Shown here: one piece after another, positions 24,800 to 35,138 of the stretch
How the letters are laid out: the number at the start of each line of letters is the position of its first letter
How positions within the stretch are numbered: position 1 is the first letter of the stretch
NCBI RefSeq assembly: GCF_040802235.1
Contig: NC_133164.1
Coordinates: forward strand, 90,016,302-90,080,301
Source: Manis javanica
Lineage: Eukaryota > Chordata > Mammalia > Pholidota > Manidae
DNA: 64,000 bases
Direction: 5' to 3'
Translations under genes and position numbers: made by a program
Notes under the pieces: model-generated
What the model was told of the DNA's origin: nothing
Seen by the model: the letters and a program-made list of their open reading frames with translations, nothing else
Database searches by the model: none

Positions 24800-26807
24800 G
24801 TAAGAGAACTAGATACTGATAAATTTAAAAATTATCTTTCAGGTGACATCTATATTTCAGATAACTGTCTAGATTGGCCCCTGCAGAGTGATCAAGTTTT
24901 TCTAAGTAGTTTTTAAAATGCTAGGGCTATTTAAAGGCTTTGTTGTTCTTGAGATTTTACATTTATGAGATGAGTGATTTTAAAGTGACATCATCAAGCC
25001 TTGGCTCAGAAATGGTCTTGGAGCCCTTTTGGGTTACTCTCTTGGATGTAGTATGTAGTGGGAAACTTTAGAGCCTGTTGTCAGCTACAAGTATATTTAT
25101 GTGATCTGAATACTCTCATTGCAAGATGGTCACTAGGGGCTGTTGGTTTGAAATTTCTCACTTGTGAATGTAAAATCACTGTCTAGCGATGCATTTACAT
25201 CAGCTGTGGCATTCTGAAAGTGAAAGAAATGGTGGTGGTTGGCTGCTTTCGCAATGAGTCAAGAGAGCTTTGCAACAGGCTTGGGGGCGGGGCAGGCACT
25301 GCCGTCCTGCAGCTGAGGGGGCAGGTCAGGCTGCAGTCCGGGTCAGGGAGCAGCGGGGGAGCAGCAACACGGAGGACAGGCAGACACTTCAGCGACAGTG
25401 GACACAGCTAAGGACCTTCCTTTGGGTCCCCCGACAAGAGCCAAAATCAAGCTCCTTTCTTGGTTGCAGAGCTGTCTCCCACGCTTTCCTGTGACGGACA
25501 CAATTTGACCTCCATCTTGGTCTAAGTGTCGCGTTTGGTCTGTGCACCCTCCTGCCTCATCTGGACAACGCGGGGATGCTTTCCTCCCGCAGGGATGGAC
25601 GACATGCATGAGCCTCCCCAATTCCTGCTGTGGCAGCTCTCTTGACTTCGACTCTTCCCAGAGCCAGAAGTATGCAGAAGGGTTCAGAAGCAGGTGTTGA
25701 GATAAATTCTGTCTGGCGGTGTGACAGGGATTCTGCACAGCTGAAAAGGCGGAGGGCAGTGTTGGGAGCATGGCATCTGGCACGACTTGTGGCTTAAGCA
25801 GCACTTTCATCCAAGTCACTGTTCTCCCCAGTGCTCGCCTCTTCCTAAGGCCTAAGGGGATTGACAATACACATAAACTGAAGACTTGGCTTGGGCGTAG
25901 TTTTTAACTAGTTTTAAGAAAGATCGACTCAAGTTCCTGCAGCTGCTGAAAACATACCAGCTTAATCACATGCATAGTGTTCTTTTCTGGGGAAGAAAAC
26001 AGCTGCCCCAGCAATACCTAGCCCAGTGTTCAGGTGAGCTCGGCTGAGGCGCGGCTCTTCCGCCAGGAACCTTGCTGCCTCCACACTGTCTTCTGGGACT
26101 CATGCTCCGTGACAGGACTACCTCATTAAGCAACTCAAACTTTGTTCACAGATTCCTTGTGTTGTGTTGAGAAGACGGATGGTACTTCCAGACCATCTTC
26201 TTAAAGAGCCATTGTAGGCCCAAGCAGCCCTTTCCCGCTGCCTAGGACTGGTGATTTCAAGCTTGCCTAAAAGGGGTGATCTCTGGGGTCTGAGTCCTAG
26301 AGTATGTGATGTTTTGTGTGTGATGACAAATTAATGGGAGATAATGATGCCAGTGATGGGCCAGAGCTATTTGATTATGTGATCAAAACTAATGTAAATA
26401 AAAAAATCTTTACACAGATGCACTAACACTTTTTTCAATGGCTTGATGTACTTGCTCTTCAATTGACTTTATTTGGTAAAGCCAAAATATTAGTTCTCCA
26501 TTCGCTGCCTGAGGACCTTGCAGAAGCCATGTCTGAAGTAGCTAGAAACAGCAGCTTAGAATGAGAGTGCTTCCTCAGCCACAGCTCCTGGGTCCCCTGC
26601 CACTTGCTGTCACAACCTTGTTCTCATTATCCAATTGTAGAGAATCTCTTTCACGTTACCAAACAATTTAATTTAGCCCTTTCTATAGCATGCTTTATGG
26701 CACATATTACTACAGCTGTTTATTCATATGTAAAAAAAATTTACATTTCAATGCATAGCACCTGATTCAGAGACCAAACCTTTAATGCCTGCAAATTTTT
26801 TTTATAG
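24800..26807 (+). other. CABYR: CABYR intron 4
   Basis: A 2.0-kb intron between coding regions A and B. A G-rich unique stretch sits at 25280-25400. I see no repeat family or further exon. Confidence 0.7.
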
Positions 26808-27412
26808 CAATAGCAGCAAGTGAAGCAGGACAACCACCACCATATTCTAACAAGTGGACCCTTTACTGTCTAACTGATATGAATCAACAAAGTCGCCCAT
26901 CACCGCCACCTGCACCTGGGCCTTTCCCCCAAGCAATCCTCTATTTATCTAATCCTAAGGAGCCACACTTCCTGCAGCACCCACCCAAAGTCACTTCTCC
27001 AGCTTACGTGATGATGAAAGACAGCAAGAAGGGCAATGCCCCGGCACCTTTTATTCTAGTAGGGTCACATGTTCAGGAGGCTCCAGACTGGAAACCTCTC
27101 CCTGGACATGCTGTGGTTTCTCAGTCAGATGCCTTGAAGAGATATGCTGTAGTACAAGTACCCATTGCTGTTCCTGAAGATCAGAAATTCCAGAAACATA
27201 CCCCAAATCCCCAGAATGGCAGTCCTTCTACAAGTGGACAAGATGTCCAGGCCTCAAGGCCCAGTTTTTCTTTCCATTGCTTTCCCAGTAGGAGAGGTAG
27301 CTGAAAAAGGTTCAGGATCTAGTGACAAACATACTCCCTTTGGAAGTTATGGTATTGCTGGAGAAATAACTGTGACTACTGCCCATGTTCACAAAGCAGA
27401 AACTCAAAACTG
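26808..27412 (+). CDS. CABYR: CABYR exon 5: coding region B (frameshifted)
   Basis: The acceptor ...tttttatag (26807) continues the frame from exon 4, or from exon 2 or 3 if exon 4 is skipped. It gives GQPPPYSNKWTLYCLTDMNQ, PSPPPAPGPFPQAILYL, APFILVGSHVQEAPDWKPLP and VVQVPIAVPEDQKF, all matching the CABYR B region. From about 27250 this frame runs into unrelated residues and stops at 27302-27304, while the conserved C-terminus (FGSYGIAGEITVTTAH) reads in the +1 frame to the donor AACTG|gtaggt (27412/27413). The B region mediates isoform-specific C-termini in human. As sequenced, the product is short by about 50 residues of the conserved tail. Confidence 0.9.
27255..27412 (+). other. CABYR: CABYR conserved C-terminus in shifted frame
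   Basis: This frame reads QGPVFLSIAFPVGEVAEKGS, then HTPFGSYGIAGEITVTTAH and KAETQN. It corresponds to the known CABYR C-terminus and is 3n+1 out of register with the upstream part of exon 5. After splicing it ends ...AETQN with a stop codon TG|A split across intron 5. Confidence 0.85.
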
Positions 27413-28517
27413 GTAGGTACATTTCCTACCGTGATGTGTGGCCCTGAACACCGCTGAGTTTTCAGCATTTTGATTTGACCTGCAGGTTAGGAGTTTTTAA
27501 AGACTGAATTGAGATCTGCAGTAGGTTGGGGTCTGCTCTAGTGTGACGTGGTATTGTCTCCAGCTTCCCTGCCACCGGTTCCTAACAAAAACCCAGCCAG
27601 TGCGCTACACCCTAACCACGCATACCAGCCACCTGGGGCCTAAGACATGACCCGCTCAGCTGAGTCACCGTTCAACACCGGTTCTATGTCTAGCCCCATA
27701 GATGATGCAAAAAGGGGGTAGTTTTAAAAAAATGTGGGAACTTTATAATCTAGTTGGCATGTTTAAGGAGTGGGGAGGAGCAGAGACAAGACATAAAGGG
27801 CACAGCCAGGTACTGAGCCAGTCGCCCTCTATCAGATAGGCTGCTCAGGCGCCGATGTAACATGACACCTGAGTAGGAGAAGGAGCATCCTGGCAGAGCC
27901 CACAGAGGCTGAGGGCAGCAAAGAGCCTGGGGCTTCAGGACACTGCAGGCAGGGCAAAATGAGACTGGCTGGGAGGAGCTGGGGAGAGTACATAAGATGA
28001 AGTTGGAGATGTGAAGAGGGGCCCATACAATTCAGGGTCTCTGTAAGCCAGAGAGATTTGGACTGCAGTTCAATGGGAAGCCAGAGAATGACCCATCTGC
28101 TGGCTGCCATGCAGAAAAGGATCAGCAGTCAGGGAGACAAGAACATGTCATACAAGGGTTATAGCCACACCCCAGCAAATTCAGTTTCTTATACTTGTGG
28201 GCATTTCAAGCTGAACAGCTGATGGACAAAAGCTAGATTTTCTTCATAGGTTCAAGTACTACAATTACTAAGTTTGAGGAGACAACTCATTGCAGTATCT
28301 TAGGGCTGCATGCATTTCTTATTCACCCCTCCAGAGACTTTTGTGGAAGTGAAACATGAAGCCTGAAACATGGCTTTATTCAGCGTGAAACACTAGGGTA
28401 TTTTCATGCACAGGTAACTGGTTAAGTAAGAGCTTAGAGCAGGAGGATGGCCTTGCATTTCTGATCCTGACTCATGTTCAGGTTCATGATTTAAACAATT
28501 CACTATTTACCTTACAG
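27413..28517 (+). other. CABYR: CABYR intron 5
   Basis: A 1.1-kb intron from the donor at 27413 to the acceptor ...accttacag at 28517. I recognise no repeat or exon. Confidence 0.7.
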
Positions 28518-28605
28518 ATGCTGAAAATGACACTGTTTGAATCGACGTCCAAGTGAAGCCTACCACCACACGTAATGTGTCAATAAACTTCATGCAAGCA
28601 AAAAA
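28518..28605 (+). other. CABYR: CABYR last exon / 3' UTR
   Basis: The exon starts with A, which completes TGA with the TG at the end of exon 5. It then runs as 3' UTR to a poly(A) signal AATAAA at 28582-28587. The cleavage site is estimated at about 28605. It contributes no amino acid, as expected for human CABYR, which also ends ...AET-N followed by the stop. Confidence 0.8.
28582..28587 (+). terminator. CABYR: CABYR poly(A) signal AATAAA
   Basis: A canonical hexamer (gtcAATAAActtcatg) in the last CABYR exon, 64 bp after the exon start. It is the only + strand AATAAA between exon 6 and the convergent OSBPL1A 3' end. Confidence 0.8.
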
Positions 28606-28949
28606 CCTGTATTATTTTGTAATCTAGGAGATACACAACTGAACACAGGTCTTAAATCTTTTTGGATGTAGAACACAACAGCATTTTCCTACTTTTATAT
28701 CTATATCATAAAGAAAACTGCAGCCCCCCCCTACAGTGGTGCCCAGTCAGGTACCCCTACTTGATCGTTCTGTGGTTGGCACCTCACTACAACACCATAT
28801 TCGCCCAGACACCACAGAGTGCTGCCTGCCTGCTGAGCACTTTGCATGAGAGGTGGCCGGCTGGCCCTGGGACAGCAGTGCCACAGGACTTCTTTGCAAG
28901 GACACTCTTGCCAAGTTAGGACAGTATTAGGTGTAAAAGACATCACACT
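28606..28949. other. Spacer between convergent 3' ends
   Basis: About 340 bp separate the inferred cleavage sites of CABYR (+) and OSBPL1A (-). A C-rich block (28723-28740) lies in it. No gene is visible, and the short open frames have no recognisable product. Confidence 0.65.
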
Positions 28950-30028
28950 TTTTTTGAACATTCTAAAGCCTTTATTTAGCATCAGGTACACTGTTTCATT
29001 ATAACACTTGTTAACTTCACAGCAATTAAAATAATTTACTGGCAGCTACCTAAGACTCCTTGGAGCAGCATCTCAGTCTGGGGTTGGGTGGATAAATACA
29101 AGATTAATGTGCCCCAATTAAAGGGGCAAAGCTACTGTACAGTAGGTCTCCATATATATTTTAAGTACACAGGTGCCTTGCAAACTTGCAGTGCACAAGA
29201 TGATCTCTTACATAGTTTGGTATTTATAATACATGAGTACAACTCAACCGCTCTGCTGGCATTTGCCACTGGAGGCATTTCAAAGGTTTGTCATGTCATG
29301 ATGTTGATTAAAATCTGTATTTCTAGGACATTTTTGTGAATTGCTAGATTAGATATGTATATTTTCAATTCAAACACCTTTTAGTACTAATGACATCACA
29401 AAAATTTTAAAGTAAATTCAGAGCATTAAAATAAGCAAAATATAGGTTGGTTTAGAATTTTCAAATCATGAAATACTCAGGTATTTGATTCTTTTTGGAA
29501 GTGCAGTAAAATTAAGATTAGTATGACAAAACCATCCTTTAATACAGTCTTTACAAAATGACAACCTCTCTACATTTGAGCACATAAACTTTATATAGGA
29601 GAACTATATAAACATTTCAAGGTTACATCTAAAACATTCAAGCATGACAGCATAAAAATATTCAAAATAACCCGATTTGGGATTACTATATAATTCCATA
29701 AAGCTAAAGTTACACTTAGGCATAAACCCTCGGTAAGTATGACAACAGCAGCTGTAAAAGCATGTTCTCCAGCAGTTTCTCCTACCTCTATAAAACAGTA
29801 TCCAAACAAGTATGTTGGGATGGCAAAATCACCCATTTTTTCTAAAACTTTCATCACTAATACCACCTTACACCCTATTTTTGTTGGATGAAATGCAAGT
29901 TATCTCATTAGCAGGTTTTTTTTCTTTTTTTAAAAGATGAGTAGAAACCCAGGAGAGGAATTTAAAAACATAAGTTTAAGACTTATTTGTAGATTAGCCA
30001 AATGCCCTGATTCTTCTGCATTTTTTTT
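28950..30028 (-). other. OSBPL1A: OSBPL1A 3' UTR
   Basis: About 1.08 kb from after the stop codon (TAA at 30029-30031) to an estimated cleavage site near 28950, just past AATAAA on the - strand (TTTATT at 28971-28976). An A10 run follows the stop codon directly. The UTR is AT-rich. Confidence 0.8.
28971..28976 (-). terminator. OSBPL1A: OSBPL1A poly(A) signal AATAAA
   Basis: The - strand reads gctAAATAAAggctttag. It is the canonical hexamer at the end of the 3' UTR, in a convergent position facing CABYR. Confidence 0.75.
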
Positions 30029-30131
30029 TTAATAAATGTCAGGCAAATTGAAGTAGTTTCTGTCCCAGTAGCTGCCAGAGTAAAGCCAGTCCTGTGCTCC
30101 GTTGTAAGGATTAAGACCTTGATTGAACCAC
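30029..30131 (-). CDS. OSBPL1A: OSBPL1A last coding exon
   Basis: The acceptor tttttaaacag leads into (G)TGG TTC AAT..., encoding WFNQGLNPYNGAQDWLYSGS and YWDRNYFNLPDIY before TAA at 30029-30031. This is the terminal segment of the ORP1 ORD. The first base completes the Arg codon split with the preceding exon. Confidence 0.95.
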
Positions 30132-31283
30132 CTGTTTAAAAAGAAAAGACTTTTAGAGGGGAAACTAATCACTGGGTACCAACTATTCCACCAACTCACC
30201 CCCTTCTATGAGTGAGGGATTTCCAAAGAGGTTTTTAAGAAGTGGTACCGTCTGTAGAGAGCATGTATGTACACTTCAAAAGGTATAATACCATGCAAAA
30301 GGTTTATGGATTTTCCACAGCATTCACAGCAGGAGGATCTTCTGTGTAGTGCGTTGGTTAGAACCAATGTATCTGTCTAATTGCTCATTCTCTAGCCCCA
30401 TTCCTTCTCTCCCACTAGAAGGCATCTTTTTAAGCAATTGGGAGTAAGGAACTAGGATAAGGAAATTAACTTTTACAACATACTATAATCACAGGTAAGG
30501 TGCCTGATTCAGAGTAAATGCCCCTCCAACTCTTAAAAGTCCATTTTTCAAAGAAGTTGGATCTCAGAGAAGTGAAATAACTTGCCCAGGCTTCTAACTG
30601 ACATCAAACTTGAGCTTGATTTTAAAGACCATGACTTCTCAAATATACTATATGACATACACACAATGCACTGAAATTAGCCCACATCTTCCTGGGTATC
30701 AATTTTCTCCATGTTAATCTCTACATAATCTCTGGTTCTTTCAAAAAGAAAAATTTCAAAACTGAGAAATGTTATTGCTCACTTTCTATTTCTGAATGGA
30801 ATCCAAGATTACTTTATACAAATCCTATATCCATTACACATCAAATCCCTTGTGCTTGGAAAAGTAAAGGCACTGCCTAAATATCCCTGGTACACGATAT
30901 ATGTATAAGCAAATGCTCTGCAACTTACTGACACTGAATCTACTTTACTGCCACATCAGTAAGGCTAGATTTTAGTGTCCCTCTTAAATAGGGAAAGAAC
31001 AGGGTTTTGTCAGATAAGGAAGAAAGATATTAGCTTAATTAGGTAAATACCTGCAATAATTGTGTGGAAATATTTTAACTTTGATTTCCAAGTAGTCCTT
31101 TTTGTCACACACGCAACTCTTTCCTTTTGAATACTTACTTAGTCGGTGGAAATAACTACTCTCTTAGGCCTGGGAGCAACTTGGCAGGGCTTCAGGGAGG
31201 CCATACCCCGCAGACCCCCCTGCGCCCTCCCCGCCTGCCCCACATGACAGCTCTGCCACGCGGGGGGTGGGGGCGCCACGCAC

Positions 31284-31374
31284 CTTGTCTGCCAGTCCTC
31301 TTCGGACTTGGACCTGTTTTTGCGGGCTGCTCTTTGTTTTTCCTCAAGTCGTTTTTTTTCTTCACTAGCTTGAT
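31284..31374 (-). CDS. OSBPL1A: OSBPL1A exon: ASEEKKRLEEKQR helix
   Basis: A 91-nt exon between the acceptor tttgtttcag and the donor ACAAG|gtgcgt. It encodes QASEEKKRLEEKQRAARKN and RSKSEEDWQTR, the charged helix near the ORD C-terminus typical of OSBP-related proteins (EEK-RLEEKQR). A G from the previous exon completes Asp at the start. Frame and phase match both neighbours. Confidence 0.95.
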
Positions 31375-31830
31375 CTGAAACAAAAACATCAAAGTCAAAC
31401 AGTTCTCCAAGTAGAGAGAGAGACCGCCAGGCACGCACTGGCCACATTAACTTTACAGAGAAGCGCCTTCCGTGTGTATCACCATGGTCTTCCTCTTACT
31501 AGAACACAAACACCAGGGCCAAACGTGGTGCTGATGCTATGACACACCCCTGCTCGTGGGAAGCAGAACAGTCTCTGAGACCCAGTCATCTCTCTACAAC
31601 CTCTGCAGGTTCCATAAAGAGCCTGCTTCTTCTCAAGGCCAAAAAAGTTGTGTTAAAATACTTCAGGGAAAAACTGGGTAGAAAAACTGAATAAACATGG
31701 ACTTTTTCTAAATTCTTAGACCTCACAGAACTCCTTCAGATTCTATTCATACAAAATTCAAACAATTTTCCAAGAAGCTGCTGCACAGTCTCACAGATCA
31801 CTCAAAAAGCATCAGAGTGTCTGGGCGGAA

Positions 31831-32038
31831 CAGGGTTGCTCAGCCGTGGGGGCTCCTGACCCACCGGGCCAGGTGACTGTCTGTGGGGGGCTGCCTGCAC
31901 GTCGTCGGATGCTTATCAGCGGCAGCCCAGGCCTAGACCCATGAGACACCAGGGCAGCTCCCCAGACGTGACACCCAAGGCCTCCAGGCATTGCTGCACG
32001 TCCCCGGGGGAGACCTGCCCCCCTGCTGAGAACCACTG
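31831..32038. mobile_element. hAT-type MITE
   Basis: It starts cagggttgctcagccgtggg and ends gctgagaaccactg, a degenerate pair of hAT (Charlie/MER5-type) terminal inverted repeats. Interior blocks such as ggggggctgcctgcac and gatgcttatcagcggcagcc fit a known hAT MITE pattern. The flanks gggcggaa and aggaggaa agree at 6 of 8 positions, consistent with an 8-bp hAT target duplication. Confidence 0.65.
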
Positions 32039-32436
32039 AGGAGGAATTTAACACCACAGGATAAAAATGTTACAATTAACGGAGGCCAGGCACCTCTTTC
32101 CACCTCAGAGGTGGTATGTAAAGCCTGAAATATATAGTAAAATAATTAGAAGAGAGTTTAAAGTTGATAAGGATGCTATTATTTTCTCAAATTCCCCTCT
32201 AACATTTACACTATGCCTCTGGCCATAAGCAGCACATTAAATTATGATGGCTTATCAGTAAAATGATATGAGTTACTAAGGCCTACCTCAAATCTCCAAA
32301 TTTAACACAAAAGTTATTGAACTTAATTCAAAAATCTCTAAGAGAGATTAAAAATGCCTGTATCCCAATGATGCTAACCATCACCAGGAGTAAAACAAAC
32401 GCATGTTCCCCAGCAGTGCCATCAGATGCTACTTAC

Positions 32437-32560
32437 CTATTTCTCCATTTTCCATGGCTCTGATATCAGGCCGTAACCTGCAGTCTGTCTTAGGAATCAC
32501 ACTCTCCATATCCTTGTCCATTTCATTCAAAACCATTGCAAAGCTAGTAAAATTATACAT
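32437..32560 (-). CDS. OSBPL1A: OSBPL1A exon: MYNFTSFAMVLNEM
   Basis: A 124-nt exon (acceptor ...tttcag, donor AAATAG|gtaagt). It encodes MYNFTSFAMVLNEMDKDMES, VIPKTDCRLRPDIRAMENGE and I, the ORD segment containing the LPxTDxRxRPD-like element conserved in OSBP-related proteins. The leading ATG is internal, not a start. Confidence 0.95.
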
Positions 32561-33060
32561 CTGAAAGGAAGAAAAATGTTCAAATTATTGTATTCCATGG
32601 CATAACGGGAAACGAAAACCCCTGATGGTTCAGTGACTTGAAATGCCCCCCCCCACTTTCGGGGCAGTGGGGGCCAGCCTCTCTCAGGCCACACAGCTAA
32701 GCGTCTTCTCCCAAGTCTGCACTGCCTACAGGTACTATCTGCTGGACGTGAGCAGCTTATCCTGAAGAAGTTGTGTCATCTTGTATTTAAGGAGAGCCAG
32801 TCTTACCCCTAATTACTAAAGCCCCCTCTAAGTCCCACCCACAACACTCCCCACCAGCAGGGTTGGAGAGTACAGACGCCCAGGCCTCGGGCGGTGAGAA
32901 GGGGTGTGGCACACAGGCCAGCAGAGGGGGCTGAGGGGCACCTGGGTGACTGCTTGCACTCCTCTCCGTTCTGCCCGGCTGGCCCTGCACGTGCCGGGGA
33001 AGGAGCACCTTCGGAGCCGAGTACAGACAGGAGGGCCGCCTGCCGCAGCCCCAGTCTCAC

Positions 33061-33177
33061 CTGGGCAGAATTGGGAGGCCGTGGGGCTATTCGCCACAGG
33101 AGAGCACTCCCGGGGATAACAAGTACACTCTCAGAATCTGGCATTGGCATCTCGTCCAACTCCTCAGAGGCACTCAT
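33061..33177 (-). CDS. OSBPL1A: OSBPL1A exon: MSASEELDEMPMPDSES
   Basis: A 117-nt exon (39 codons, phase 0 at both ends). It encodes MSASEELDEMPMPDSESVLV and IPGSALLWRIAPRPPNSAQ. LWRIAPRPPNSAQ is a hallmark of the ORD. The donor is GCCCAG|gtgaga and the acceptor tttgcag. The leading ATG follows an in-frame exon and is not an initiator here. Confidence 0.95.
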
Positions 33178-33899
33178 CTGCAAAAGTCAACACGAACAGT
33201 TAAACCATTTTAAAAAGAAGGCAGACTCACACTGTAAAGCCACCAACATTCGCTGCGCGTTGAGGATGTCGGCTGCGCGGGGCTGGAGCGCCGTGGAATT
33301 CTCGCTCGTGGGGCCCGGCAACGAGAAGCTGTATCCCAGGTGGGAGATCCTACCAGGACATAAACTGGCCCTTAAGGATGAGGTTTAATAGGATAGCAGT
33401 CCAGGAACAAAGCCCTTCGCCAGGCTGGTCTCAGCTTCAGGGATTCAGAGAAAAGGGAGATGATCACAAAACTGCTCAGCGTGAAAATGCAGGAGATGAG
33501 TTTGGAGGAAATTTTAAATATCAACTGATCTCAACTTCTAATGCACATAAAAAGAAAGAAGGAGAAGAAAATTTGTCTAAGATGAGTTCCAACTCCCCAA
33601 AGCTACGTGACTGCAATGCCCCATGTCTGACTGCACAGGCACTCAGGGGCACGTACCCACACACTAGGTAAGACAGGCCAACATTTGCTAGCAAGGCCAA
33701 CTACCTGCTCACTAAAAAGAGTCAAGGATGTATGTCAACTATACCTCAATTAAAAAAAAAGATTCAAGGAGAAAAACTACATGCATGATCAACAAGGAAC
33801 AAAAAGGTCCCACTGAGACCCCGTGAGAGGCCACCTCCAGGAGCGTCAGGCCAGACTCGAGCCCAGCAGTTCCTTCCGCGCTGCCCGTGAGATGTTCAC

Positions 33900-34026
33900 C
33901 TGTTTGCTGTTCTTCTTCTCGTCCATATTTTTCTTATCGTTTTTTTTGTAAGCATCAAACGTGGCGGGGTCAACACTGTATAGACACTCAGTCCACTTCC
34001 CATAGAGCGCACAGAGCTTCTTTTTG
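33900..34026 (-). CDS. OSBPL1A: OSBPL1A exon: KKLCALYGKWTECLYSVD
   Basis: A 127-nt exon (acceptor cttggcag, donor AAACAG|gtgaac). It encodes KKKLCALYGKWTECLYSVDP and a Lys/Asp/Glu-rich linker ending KKNSKQ. GKWTE is a conserved ORD block. The first C completes the Ser codon begun in the previous exon. Confidence 0.95.
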
Positions 34027-34262
34027 CTGCCAAGAGAAACTGATGTTTAGCTGACAAACCAGTGTTTTGCTGTAACTCAATACGATTATAAAGATGCTTA
34101 TAAATCAGATTTTTTGAAGAAATCAATATTTCCTCATCGAAGAAATATTTTTTGAACTAATTGAAATGCTTGTCTCCTATGCTATGATAGCAGGTTTTAA
34201 TATTGACATTTTATTTAGTGAATAAAACCTATACTACTTAACATTTAAAATGGAAACATTAC

Positions 34263-34352
34263 CTTTTATCTTGAATGTAGCCTTCAACTTTGTGTAGTTC
34301 CTTACCAAAAAGGCCACATGGCTTAAAATTCAACACACATTTGTCTCCAGTC
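34263..34352 (-). CDS. OSBPL1A: OSBPL1A exon: TGDKCVLNFKPCGLFGKE
   Basis: A 90-nt exon (acceptor ccctcacag, donor ATAAAAG|gtaatg) encoding TGDKCVLNFKPCGLFGKELH and KVEGYIQDK. It is a beta-strand segment of the ORD barrel. Phase 2 at both ends agrees with its neighbours. Confidence 0.95.
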
Positions 34353-34559
34353 CTGTGAGGGAGATATTAAGCTCAGATTACCATGGGCCAGGGAAGCAGC
34401 AGTGCGGATGATGACTGTGAGAACCTTTCTAGCAGCAGGGGTTCTTTGCTGACTTTCCAAATAACCAGGCTCCACACAGAGGTATCAGGATTAATCTTTC
34501 ATCAGTGCCAGTGCCTCCATAAGGAAAGGTAAGCAGGGCTCATGAAGAATACCTACCTT

Positions 34560-34805
34560 GCTGCCATGGGGTAACTGTGTCCCCCAGATTGCTATGCCAG
34601 AGCCCTAATCCCCAGTGTGAAGGCACTGGAGGTACTTATGTCGTGAGGGCAGACCCCCCATGAACAGATTAGTGCTCTTATAAGAAGAGACACAAGCTGA
34701 TCTCTCTCGCCACGTGAAGCCGAGAAGGCTGTCTCCTGCAGACCAGGCCGTCGATCCGCTAGCCCCCTGCCCTGGGGCTCCCCAGCCTCCAGAACTGTGA
34801 CAGAT
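34560..34805 (+). mobile_element. LTR fragment (MaLR/MLT-like)
   Basis: The sequence runs gtaactgtgtcccccagatt, gagccctaatccccagtgtg, cttataagaagagacacaag and cagcctccagaactgtgaca in the order of a mammalian MaLR-type solo LTR. It is non-coding, diverged and truncated, and the exact family is uncertain. Confidence 0.55.
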
Positions 34806-35138
34806 GCACACCTGATGCTGAAGCCATCTCTCTTTCACTTTCACGTTTCCCCTGCCCCACACCCATGTGGATAACACACACTTAACAATATAAGCAAACC
34901 AAGCTGAGACTGGAATTAAGAGTCACAGAGGCTGCAGGTCAGAGTTCACCCAGTGTTCCCTTATCAGGGACTGTAAGGAACTCTGCTCATTAAATGGATG
35001 GGCTTCTATTTATTCAAGAGTTATACTGCCTGGTTCTCAATTCTTGCCAGGCTCTACTAGAGCTTTCTGAAGAAATGAAGTCCACTGGGACAGTGGATGA
35101 CACCTGAAGGGACAGGTAAGTGCTCTCATGTGTCTTAC

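Larger units (their letters stand above)
4035..28605 (+). other. CABYR: CABYR gene, whole span
   Basis: The gene spans about 24.6 kb with six exons in this model: a non-coding exon 1, 6615-6787, 6885-6938, 23630-24799, 26808-27412 and 28518-~28605. CABYR is a testis protein of the sperm flagellar fibrous sheath. It dimerises or docks through an N-terminal RIIa domain, binds AKAPs and related R2D2 proteins, and binds calcium when tyrosine-phosphorylated during capacitation (established knowledge). Splicing of exons 2-5 as sequenced reads about 622 codons before a premature stop. Reading into the intron after exon 4 gives a 463-residue coding-region-A form, close to the 493-residue human CABYR-a. 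Joining exons 2, 3 and 5 gives a short coding-region-B form. Introns 1, 3, 4 and 5 contain mostly repeats or unrecognised sequence. Confidence 0.93.

Noticed and set aside
23604-24819. Other-strand and shifted frames over CABYR exon 4 (for example 24563-24779)
   Set aside because: Shadows of the real coding exon, in wrong frames.
31139-33388. Several open frames extending past the OSBPL1A exons on both strands
   Set aside because: They are the real exons continued into introns, or their antisense shadows. Splice signals and homology define shorter exons.
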